Shown: piece after piece, positions 25,822 to 33,298 of the stretch | How the letters are laid out: every line of letters starts with the position of its first letter | Numbering within the stretch: position 1 is the stretch's first letter | Source: Strigops habroptila | Taxonomy: Eukaryota > Chordata > Aves > Psittaciformes > Psittacidae | Length of the DNA: 64,000 bases | Direction of reading: 5' to 3' | Assembly: GCF_004027225.2 (NCBI RefSeq) | Contig: NC_044277.2 | Coordinates: forward strand, 101,363,725-101,427,724 | Notes under the pieces: generated by a model | Told to the model about the DNA's origin: nothing | The model's database searches: none | The model's input: only the letters and a program-made list of their open reading frames with translations | Made by a program: the position numbers and the translations under genes

Positions 25822-26399
25822 TGTCCTGGGTTCAGCTATAGCAGTCATTTTTCTCCTGCTTAGTAGCTGGTGCAGTGCTGTGTTTTTTAACTTTCAGCCT
25901 GGGAACAACGCTGATAACACCGATGTTTTTAGTTGTTGCTAAGTAATGTTTATTCCAACCAAGGACTTTCTCAGTCTCATGCTTTGCCAGGGAGGAGGGG
26001 AAGCCGGGAGGAAGCAGAGACAGGACACCTGACCCAAACTAGCCAAAGGGGTATTCCATACCACAGCACGTCATGCCCAGTATATAAACCGGGGGGAGTT
26101 ACCCGGAAGGCCGAGATCACTGCTCGGGTCGGGCTGGGTATCGGTCGGCGGGTGGTGAGCAATTGTATCCTCTCCCCTTGTTATTTCACTAATCGTTATT
26201 ATCATTGGTGGTAGCAGTAGTGGTTTTGTATTATACCTTAGTTGCGGGACTGCTCTTATCTCAACCCATGGGAGTTACATTCTTCCCATTCTCCTCCCCA
26301 TCCCTCCGGGAGCGGGGGGAGGAAGAAAGGGGCGGGGGGGGGGGGAGTGAGCGAGCGGCTGTGTGGTTCTGAGTTACCGGCTGGGCTCAAACCACGACA
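25822..26399 (+). mobile_element. 5' LTR
   Basis: 578 bp beginning TGTCCTGGG and ending CACGACA. It contains a TATA box, a CRE-like half site (ACGTCA near 26069) and a G-rich tract at 26328-26345 (four G, one C, twelve G). No canonical AATAAA is present. It differs from the 3' LTR at 26130 (C versus T), 26230 (A versus G), 26268 (A versus G) and in the G tract. The general LTR pattern is one I associate with abundant bird ERVL LTRs. Confidence 0.96.
26081..26088 (+). promoter_or_regulatory. LTR TATA box
   Basis: TATATAAA, 260 bp into the LTR and just upstream of a GGGGGG run. The U3-R boundary would be expected about 25-30 bases downstream. An identical copy is in the 3' LTR at 32980-32987. 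Confidence 0.8.
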
Positions 26400-26407
26400 G
26401 TTCTTTT

Positions 26408-26425
26408 TGGCGCCCAACGTGGGGC
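26408..26425 (+). other. primer-binding site, tRNA-Lys(CUU)
   Basis: TGGCGCCCAACGTGGGGC is complementary over all 18 bases to the 3' end of vertebrate tRNA-Lys(CUU), the primer also used by Mason-Pfizer-type betaretroviruses. Eight bases (26400-26407) separate it from the terminal CA of the LTR. Two or three are usual in retroviruses. Confidence 0.92.
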
Positions 26426-26509
26426 ACGAAAGGTTGAGATAACGACAGATCTGACCAGAGTGTGTTTAATCATATTTGTGATAAGCATTCATTGTTATTA
26501 CTCATCACA

Positions 26510-27358
26510 ATGGTGATTATTTGGCTCTCAGACGTGTTGCGCTTGATCTCAGAATTTCAGCATGTTGTACCTTACTTACAGCCACTATTTGCTGTTTTAG
26601 CGTTTATCGGCTGGGGGGCCTGGGCTAAGGTTCTTGTTTCACCGTACTTCATGGTAATGACTTGTCATACAATAGACTCATTGATCATGAAACTGGTCTG
26701 GTTTGTGCTTCCAGCGTGGCCATCACCACTATACATTGGGAGGTATATAATGAAATATTTTAGCAATTGCATATCTTTTTTTTTCTCCTCGGGGGGTAAA
26801 CTTACGAAGGAAGCATTCTCTTTCACCCCCCGTTCCTCCACCAGCCTATTTGCAACAGCAGTTGAGAGTTCTGAAGGTTTTAGATGGCCTTTGAGTACCC
26901 TTGAAACCTGCCTGCTGATTGTGCTGGGGATCAGCATGTTGGCAAACATACGGAGTGTGTTTTACCCACGGCCATCCCGTCGTAGGAACATCCTATTTCG
27001 TTTAATGTCAAAAATTCAGCAGTATCAGGTTCGAATCTGGTCTAGGGTTAGACGACGATATAGGAGGACCACCAGGAGATTTTCCCTGAGGCTGGACAGT
27101 TATGAGTGGCAGGGTGTGTGGGATAGTATGGGCAAGTACCTAGGCCAGTGGGCCCCTCCAGTGCTTTGGAACTTCACCACTGAACAAGTGCAACATCCGG
27201 AAAAACTAGTAAAACACTTAAACGAGGTGTGCTGTCGTCCTGGTTATACCAGAGAGGGACAAATTTTGGCAACGTGCTGGGGCTTGGCCTATGCCTACAG
27301 AGCCCTGCTCAACACTATCCAGCACCTTCAAAGGGAAAAAAAATGTCTCTGGATCTGA
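26510..27358 (+). CDS. gag: gag N-terminal frame: hydrophobic, Arg-rich protein (282 aa)
   Basis: The first coding frame after the primer site. The ATG at 26510 has A at -3 and G at +4, a good initiation context, whereas the upstream in-frame codons start only with GTG. The product has three hydrophobic stretches long enough to span a membrane (about residues 21-43, 58-76 and 131-147), an arginine-rich segment (about 154-196) and a tryptophan-rich C-terminal part. I recognise no named domain, and this is unlike a usual retroviral matrix protein. It ends with TGA 13 bases after an A8 run (27336-27343). The next gag frame overlaps it by 68 bases and is one phase ahead, so a one-base change in the A8 length decides whether the two frames join. 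By position it is probably the N-terminal part of Gag. A separate accessory membrane protein is the alternative. Confidence 0.7.
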   Translation: MVIIWLSDVLRLISEFQHVVPYLQPLFAVLAFIGWGAWAKVLVSPYFMVMTCHTIDSLIMKLVWFVLPAWPSPLYIGRYIMKYFSNCISFFFSSGGKLTKEAFSFTPRSSTSLFATAVESSEGFRWPLSTLETCLLIVLGISMLANIRSVFYPRPSRRRNILFRLMSKIQQYQVRIWSRVRRRYRRTTRRFSLRLDSYEWQGVWDSMGKYLGQWAPPVLWNFTTEQVQHPEKLVKHLNEVCCRPGYTREGQILATCWGLAYAYRALLNTIQHLQREKKCLWI

Positions 27359-29105
27359 TGGCAAAGCAACAGACAACGCAGCTATGCCAACTACAAGCAC
27401 AGCAGCTACTCAGACCCTGACCACAACAGTCAACACAGCTACTCCAAGTACAGCAGCTACATCAACCCCAGTGACAAGCACAACAGCTACTCAAACCCTG
27501 ACCACAACAGACAACGCAACTACTCCAACTTCAAATACAGCAGTTACACCAACCACAATGACAAGCACAACAGCTACTCAAACCCTGACAGCAACAGACA
27601 ATGTGGCTACTCCAAGCACCGCAGCCACACCAACCCCAGTGACAAGCACAGTAGCTACTCAAACCCCGACAGCAACAGACAATATAGCTACTCCAAGCAC
27701 CGCAGCTACACCAACCCCAGTGACATGCACAGTAGCTATTCAAACCCCGACAGCAACAGACAATATGGCTACTCCAAGCACCGCAGCTACACCAACCCCA
27801 GTGACAAGCACAGTAGCTACTCAAACCCCGACAGCAACAGACAATGCAGCTGTTGGTGTTACTCAACTCCCAAGCACAACAGCTGCACCAACCCCAGCAA
27901 TAGACATTGCAACCACTCCAATCCTAGTGGCAGACACTGCAGCTAAACCAAATGTCCAGTTTGTGACAATGTCTGTTGCCCCTGTAAGCAAAAGCAGACG
28001 AAAGGCACAAAGAGCAACCCGCGAAGCGAAGAAAGATGAAGACCCAGTGCCATTACTACATGCAACAGCATCTGAACAAGAGTTACTACTACGTGGGTCA
28101 GAGGAAGAGGAAGAAGAAGAAGAGGTCACTTCTCGACCCCGGACCTCAACCGAACTGCGGAATATGCGAAAAGATTTCACCCGTCTTCCAGGGGAGCACA
28201 TTGTCACCTGGTTGCTCCGGTGCTGGGACAATGGGGCCGACGGTCACGAACTAGAAGGTAGGGAAGCCAAGCAGCTGGGATCACTTGCTAAGGAAGGAGG
28301 AATTGACAAAGCGATTGCAAGAGAGAAGCGAGCCCTCAGTCTTTGGAGGCGGCTCCTGGCAGCTGTGAAGGAAAGGTTTCCCTACAAAGACGATATTACG
28401 AATCGCTCAGCCAACTGGACCACGATAGAGAAAGGCATCCAGTCCCTGAGGGAATCAGCCATTATAGAGATGATCTATCGTAGGCCGGATTCCAGGAACA
28501 CATCCGTAGACCCAGATGAAGTCGAATGTACACGACCCATGTGGCGGAAACTTACACGGAGTGCGCCATCATCATATGCCCACACATTGGCATCAATGAC
28601 CTGGAATGACGGAATATCACCAACAGTGGATTGCCTGATTCGTCAACTCCGAGAGTTCGAAGACAATCTCACCCCTTCCATCATTTCAGCTGTGGAAAAA
28701 CTGTCCCAGGAGTTCAAACAATTGAGAGACGATTTATCCGATCTATCCAGCTCTCCACGCGTACCAACCCATGTCTCAGCTATTAACAGAAGGCGCCCTA
28801 CTGCTCGAGAAAGAAAATATAGGAGGTACACGCCACAGGCTACCCTATGGTTTTACCTGCGGGATCATGGAGAAGACATGAGAAAGTGGGATGGAAAACC
28901 TACTTCAGCTCTGGAGCAACGGGTGCGTGAACTGAAGAGGAGAACAATGGTCAAGGATGATCCTCCCAGGAAAGCTGCTGCTCCAGCCTCTGGCGAGCAG
29001 TTTCCCAGATGGAGCGAAAGAGCTGATTTTACTCCAGCTCCTGTGATAAGGAATACTAATCCCTTTCTACAAGACAGAAGTGGAGAATTTTGTGATCACT
29101 ATTAG
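27291..29105 (+). CDS. gag: gag main frame: Thr-rich repeats plus ERVL capsid-like region
   Basis: The frame is open from 27291, but its first ATG has a poor context and lies inside the preceding frame. Translation probably reaches it from that frame near the A8 run, so about residue 18 onward is the meaningful part. Residues 39-200 are Thr/Pro/Ala-rich, encoded by an 81-bp tandem repeat. About 267-277 is a glutamate run. About 285-520 is the ERVL Gag capsid-type block, with a distinctive 'WLLRCWDNGADG' stretch near residue 306 and 'EGREAKQLGSLAKEGG' soon after. A basic, arginine-rich region follows. No CCHC zinc knuckle is present. It ends at an in-frame TAG at 29103, after which pol continues in the same frame. 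Role: structural core protein of the particle, inferred from family resemblance. Confidence 0.8.
   Translation: MPTEPCSTLSSTFKGKKNVSGSDGKATDNAAMPTTSTAATQTLTTTVNTATPSTAATSTPVTSTTATQTLTTTDNATTPTSNTAVTPTTMTSTTATQTLTATDNVATPSTAATPTPVTSTVATQTPTATDNIATPSTAATPTPVTCTVAIQTPTATDNMATPSTAATPTPVTSTVATQTPTATDNAAVGVTQLPSTTAAPTPAIDIATTPILVADTAAKPNVQFVTMSVAPVSKSRRKAQRATREAKKDEDPVPLLHATASEQELLLRGSEEEEEEEEVTSRPRTSTELRNMRKDFTRLPGEHIVTWLLRCWDNGADGHELEGREAKQLGSLAKEGGIDKAIAREKRALSLWRRLLAAVKERFPYKDDITNRSANWTTIEKGIQSLRESAIIEMIYRRPDSRNTSVDPDEVECTRPMWRKLTRSAPSSYAHTLASMTWNDGISPTVDCLIRQLREFEDNLTPSIISAVEKLSQEFKQLRDDLSDLSSSPRVPTHVSAINRRRPTARERKYRRYTPQATLWFYLRDHGEDMRKWDGKPTSALEQRVRELKRRTMVKDDPPRKAAAPASGEQFPRWSERADFTPAPVIRNTNPFLQDRSGEFCDHY
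27405..27890 (+). repeat. 81-bp tandem repeat inside gag (about six copies)
   Basis: Units start at 27405, 27486, 27567, 27648, 27729 and 27810, each 27 codons with a core of 'ATQTPTATDN' followed by 'ATPSTAATPTPVTSTV'. Copies three to five are nearly identical, while the outer ones are diverged. The sixth loses the pattern after about 12 codons. All copies keep the reading frame. The protein looks like a mucin-type, O-glycosylatable stalk. Confidence 0.9.
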
Positions 29106-29133
29106 AGGGGCCCTGCCTCCAGCCAGGTGGAGG
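29103..29133 (+). promoter_or_regulatory. gag-pol junction: in-frame TAG with downstream hairpin
   Basis: gag ends with TAG, and pol remains open in exactly the same frame from the next codon. Ten bases after the stop, CCTCC (29116-29120) can pair with GGAGG (29129-29133) around an 8-base loop. A stop codon followed 8-10 bases later by RNA structure is how gammaretroviruses make Gag-Pol by readthrough. That it works here is inference. Confidence 0.55.
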
Positions 29134-30617
29134 AGAGGGATAATCGGGTTTACTGGACTGTGTGGATCAGATGGCCTGGCACATCAGTCCCACAGAAGTA
29201 TAAGGCTCTAGTCGATACCGGTGCACAGTGTACTCTGATGCCATCAAGGTATCAAGGGGTGAAACCCATTTATATTTCTGGAGTGACAGGAGGATCCCAA
29301 GCGTTAACTATGCTGGAAGCTGAAATCAGCCTGACTGGGAGGAAGTGGCAAAAGCACCCCATTGTAACTGGTCCAGGGGCTCCATGCATCCTTGGCATAG
29401 ACTATCTCAGGAGAGGGTATTTCAAAGACCGAAAAGGATATAGATGGGCTTTTGGTATCGCTGCCTTGGAGACAGAGGAAATTAAGCAGCTGTCCACCTT
29501 ACCCGGTCTCTCAGAGGATCCTTCTGTTGTGGGGTTGCTGAAGGTCGAAGAACAACAAGTGCCAATTGCGACCACAACAGTGCACCGGCGGCAATATCGC
29601 ACCAACCGAGACTCCTTGATTCCCATCCATAAGCTGATCCGCAGACTGGAGAGCCGAGGAGTGATCAGCAGGACCCGCTCACCCTTTAATAGCCCCATAT
29701 GGCCAGTGCAAAAGTCTAATGGAGAGTGGAGATTAACAGTAGACTATCATGGCCTGAACGAAGTCACACCACCATTGAGTGCTGCCGTACCGGACATGTT
29801 AGAACTTCAGTATGAACTGGAGTCAAAGGCAGCCAAGTGGTATGCCACAATTGACATTGCCAATGCATTTTTCTCAATCCCTTTGGCAGCAGAATGCAGG
29901 CCACAGTTTGCTTTCACTTGGAGGGGCGTCCAGTACACTTGGAACCGACTGCCCCAGGGGTGGAAACACAGCCCTACCATCTGCCATGGATTGATCCAGA
30001 CTGCACTGGAACAGGGGCAAGCTCCAGAACACCTGCAGTACATTGATGACATCATCGTGTGGGGTGATACAGCGGAAGAAGTTTTTGAGAAAGGGAGGAA
30101 GATAATCCAAATCCTGCTGAAGGCCGGTTTTGCCATAAAACGGAATAAGGTCAAGGGACCTGCACAGGAGATTCAATTTTTGGGAATAAAATGGCAAGAT
30201 GGACGCCGCCAGATCCCCACAGACGTGATCAACAAGATAACAGCAATGTCTCCACCAACTAACAAGAAAGAAACACAAGCTTTCTTAGGTGTTGTGGGGT
30301 TCTGGAGAATGCACATCCCAAATTACAGTCGGATTGTAAGCCCTCTCTACCACGTGACCCGGAAGAAGAATGATTTCAAATGGGGCCCTGAGCAACAACA
30401 AGCCTTTGAACAAATTAAACGAGAAATAGTTCATGCAGTAGCCCTTGGACCAGTCCGGGCCGGGCCAGATGTGAAAAATGTGCTCTATACCGCAGCTGGG
30501 GAGAATGGTCCTACCTGGAGCCTCTGGCAGAAAGCTCCAGGGGAGACTCGAGGTCGACCCCTTGGCTTTTGGAGTCGGGGATATAAAGGAATCCGAGGCC
30601 AGCTACACTCCCACTGA
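29106..30617 (+). CDS. pol: pol 5' part: protease and reverse transcriptase
   Basis: Read in the gag frame directly after TAG. The protease active-site triad DTG (Asp codon at 29214, in 'LVDTGAQ') is followed by 'ILGIDYL', the retropepsin C-terminal signature. Reverse transcriptase follows, with the first catalytic Asp in 'TIDIANAFF' (codon 29853), 'LPQGW', the YIDD box (30039-30050) and the connection region. No ATG start is expected, since this is made as a Gag-Pol fusion. The frame runs off the true coding phase near 30590 and stops at TGA 30615. The rest of pol continues one phase ahead. All catalytic residues I can check in protease and RT are intact. The order PR-RT-RH-IN matches ERVL and other retroviruses. 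Confidence 0.92.
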   Translation, partial: RGPASSQVEERDNRVYWTVWIRWPGTSVPQKYKALVDTGAQCTLMPSRYQGVKPIYISGVTGGSQALTMLEAEISLTGRKWQKHPIVTGPGAPCILGIDYLRRGYFKDRKGYRWAFGIAALETEEIKQLSTLPGLSEDPSVVGLLKVEEQQVPIATTTVHRRQYRTNRDSLIPIHKLIRRLESRGVISRTRSPFNSPIWPVQKSNGEWRLTVDYHGLNEVTPPLSAAVPDMLELQYELESKAAKWYATIDIANAFFSIPLAAECRPQFAFTWRGVQYTWNRLPQGWKHSPTICHGLIQTALEQGQAPEHLQYIDDIIVWGDTAEEVFEKGRKIIQILLKAGFAIKRNKVKGPAQEIQFLGIKWQDGRRQIPTDVINKITAMSPPTNKKETQAFLGVVGFWRMHIPNYSRIVSPLYHVTRKKNDFKWGPEQQQAFEQIKREIVHAVALGPVRAGPDVKNVLYTAAGENGPTWSLWQKAPGETRGRPLGFWSRGYKGIRGQLHSH

Positions 30618-32292
30618 AAAAGAGATACTGGCAGCCTATGAAGGGGTTCGAGCTGCCTCAGAAGTGATTGGAACTGAAGCGCAGCTCCTCCTGGCACCCC
30701 GGTTGCCTGTGCTGGGCTGGATGTTCAAAGGCAGGGTCTCCTCTACACATCATGCAACTGATGCTACATGGAGTAAGTGGGCCGCACTAATTACACAACA
30801 AGCTCGAACAGGAAATCCCAGTCGTCCAGGAATTCTAGAAGTCATCATGGACTGGCCAGAGGGCAAAGATTTTGGGATGTCACCAGAAGAGGAGGTGACG
30901 CGTGCTGAAGAGGCCCCACCATATAATGAACTGTCAGAGAGTGAAAAGCAATATGCCTTGTTTACTGATGGGTCCTGCTGTATTGTGGGAAAGCATCGGA
31001 GATGGAAGGCAGCTGTGTGGAGTCCCCTGCGACAAGTTGCAGAAACTGCTGAGGGAGAGGGTGAATCGAGTCAGTTTGCAGAGGTGAAAGCCATCCAGCT
31101 GGCCTTGGACATTGCTGAACGAGAAAAATGGCCGGTACTTTATCTCTATACTGACTCATGGATGGTGGCAAATGCCCTGTGGGGGTGGTTGCAGCAATGG
31201 AAGCAGAGCAACTGGCAACGCAGAAGTAAACCCATCTGGGCTGCTGCATTGTGGCAAGATATCGCTGCTCGGGTGCAGAACCTGGTGGTGAAGGTACGCC
31301 ACGTAGATGCTCATGTACCCAAGAGTCGGGCCACTGAGGAACACCAGAATAACCAGCAAGTGCATAAAGCTGCTAAGATTAAAGTGGCTCAGATGGACTT
31401 GGATTGGCAACATAAGGGTGAATTATTTTTAGCCCGGTGGGCCCATGACACCTCAGGCCATCAAGGCAGAGATGCAACATATAGATGGGCTCGTGATCGA
31501 GGGGTGGACTTAACGATGGACACTATTGCCCAGGTTATTCACGAATGTGAAACATGTGCTGCAATTAAGCAAGCCAAGCGGTTAAAGCCTCTCTGGTATG
31601 GAGGACGATGGCTGAAGTACAAATATGGGGAGGCCTGGCAGATTGACTATATCACACTCCCACCAACCCGCCAGGGCAAGCGCTATGTGCTTACCATGGT
31701 GGAAGCAACCACCGGCTGGCTGGAAACATACGCTGTGTCCCATGCCACTGCCCGGAACACTATCCTGGGCCTTGAGAAACAAGTCTTGTGGCGACACGGC
31801 ACCCCAGAGAGAATTGAGTCAGACAATGGGACTCATTTCCGGAACAACCTCATAGACACTTGGGCCAAAGAGCATGGCATTGAGTGGGTATACCACATCC
31901 CCTACCATGCACCAGCCTCTGGGAAAATCAAACGGTACAATGGGCTGTTAAAAACTACACTGAGAGCAATGGGTGGTGGGACTTTCAAACACTGGGATAC
32001 ACATTTACCAAAAGCCACCTGGTTGGTCAACAGTAAGGGATCTGCCAACAGGGCTGGCCCAGCCCAATCAGAACTTTTACGTACTGTAGAGGGGGATAAA
32101 GTTCCTGTGGTGCACATAAAGAATTTGTTGGGGAAGACAGTCTGGGTTATTCCTGCTTCAGGTAAAGGCAAACCCACTCGTGGGGTTGCTTTTGCTCAGG
32201 GACCTGGATATACTTGGTGGGTAATGCGGGAAGATGGGGAAGTCCGATGTGTACCTCAAGGGGATTTGATTTTGGGGGAAAACAGCCAATGA
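30590..32292 (+). CDS. pol: pol 3' part: RNase H and integrase, inactive integrase triad
   Basis: The frame is open from 30478, but pol similarity starts near 30590, one phase ahead of the RT frame. RNase H keeps D-E-D-D (Asp 30967 in 'TDGS', Glu 31081, Asp 31153 in 'YTDS', Asp 31306 in 'HVDAH'). The integrase N-terminal zinc site is H-x4-H-x28-C-x2-C. The core has Asp in 'QIDY' (31645) and Asp in 'SDNGTHF' (31822), but 35 residues later the codon at 31930-31932 is AAA (Lys), where retroviral integrases have the catalytic Glu. Strand transfer should therefore fail. The protein ends at TGA 32290-32292 with no dUTPase domain, which mammalian ERVL pol often carries after integrase. Confidence 0.92.
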
Positions 32293-32720
32293 ACTCAATT
32301 GTACGCTGTTGCCTGCTCTATAACACTTTTATAGCCCACCAGCTAGATATCTTCAGGTCGCCAGCCATTGACCCTGACTTCCCTCCGATCATCACCTCAA
32401 CAAAGAATGAATTTTGAGGAAACCAGACGAGCTCAGCAGTGACCAGATGAGTTTGGCGGTATCATCAGCAGGCAACAACCCAACACTACGTACCGTCCCT
32501 CCTGCCCTGAAAGACTATTACAAGAGATGGAGCCTGACATCATGGACTGGATGAGTTCAGCAATTTTACAGGTATTGGTCGATGGACTAGGGAATGATAT
32601 CTTTCTCTGTGTGTGGGTATGGGTGTATATATATGTGTATATATGGGACAGGGGTGATGGTGTGCTGAGAGATGTGGGATCTGAGCATGACGTGAATGGT
32701 ATGGAATAAGGGGTGGATAC
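32293..32720 (+). other. provirus 3' non-coding region, no env
   Basis: 428 bp between the pol stop and the 3' LTR. No frame longer than about 100 codons and no Env motif is seen. It contains a small TA/TG microsatellite near 32624-32648. The absence of env is normal for ERVL. Confidence 0.8.
32708..32713 (+). other. polypurine tract (short)
   Basis: AAGGGG, seven bases (TGGATAC) before the TG of the 3' LTR. It is the only purine run near the LTR start. It is short, and its distance from the LTR is larger than usual. Confidence 0.5.
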
Positions 32721-33293
32721 TGTCCTGGGTTCAGCTATAGCAGTCATTTTTCTCCTGCTTAGTAGCTGGTGCAGTGCTGTGTTTTTTAACTTTCAGCCTG
32801 GGAACAACGCTGATAACACCGATGTTTTTAGTTGTTGCTAAGTAATGTTTATTCCAACCAAGGACTTTCTCAGTCTCATGCTTTGCCAGGGAGGAGGGGA
32901 AGCCGGGAGGAAGCAGAGACAGGACACCTGACCCAAACTAGCCAAAGGGGTATTCCATACCACAGCACGTCATGCCCAGTATATAAACCGGGGGGAGTTA
33001 CCCGGAAGGCCGAGATCACTGCTCGGGTTGGGCTGGGTATCGGTCGGCGGGTGGTGAGCAATTGTATCCTCTCCCCTTGTTATTTCACTAATCGTTATTA
33101 TCATTGGTGGTAGCAGTAGTGGTTTTGTGTTATACCTTAGTTGCGGGACTGCTCTTATCTCAACCCGTGGGAGTTACATTCTTCCCATTCTCCTCCCCAT
33201 CCCTCCGGGAGCGGGGGGAGGAAGAAAGGGGGGGGGGGAAGTGAGCGAGCGGCTGTGTGGTTCTGAGTTACCGGCTGGGCTCAAACCACGACA
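32721..33293 (+). mobile_element. 3' LTR
   Basis: 573 bp, the same ends and the same TATA box as the 5' LTR. It differs by three transitions (33029, 33129, 33167), and its G-tract (eleven G followed by AA) is five bases shorter overall and lacks the C interruption. Confidence 0.96.
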
Positions 33294-33298
33294 GTGAG
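33294..33298 (+). repeat. 5-bp target-site duplication, right copy
   Basis: GTGAG directly after the terminal CA of the 3' LTR, identical to 25817-25821. Confidence 0.93.

Larger units (their letters stand above)
25822..33293 (+). mobile_element. full-length ERVL-type endogenous retrovirus
   Basis: A complete 7.47-kb provirus: LTR, Lys primer site, gag region, protease-RT-RNase H-integrase pol, polypurine site, LTR, with a perfect 5-bp GTGAG duplication. Gag has the long capsid-like block typical of ERVL Gag (the family to which mouse Fv1 is related), and pol follows in the same frame after one TAG. No env or dUTPase is visible. The LTRs are nearly identical (three transitions plus a G-tract length change), so it inserted recently. 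Three coding lesions are seen: a phase change at an A8 tract in gag, a phase change near 30590 in pol, and Lys in place of the third integrase catalytic residue. It lies in the same orientation as the exon at 56914, about 23.6 kb upstream of it. Confidence 0.95.

Noticed and set aside
25933..26214. 93-codon frame found identically at 25933 and 32832
   Set aside because: It lies in the two LTRs and spans the TATA box. The duplication reflects the LTRs, not a gene family.
27229..27420. Third open frame across the A8 tract of gag
   Set aside because: Short, without family resemblance. It is the remaining phase of the same region.
27531..27866. Cys/Trp-rich 111-codon minus-strand frame
   Set aside because: It is the antisense of the 81-bp gag repeat. 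The apparent cysteine pattern is a by-product of the repeated codons.
27863..28231. 122-codon minus-strand frame with a serine run
   Set aside because: Antisense shadow of the Glu-rich part of gag.
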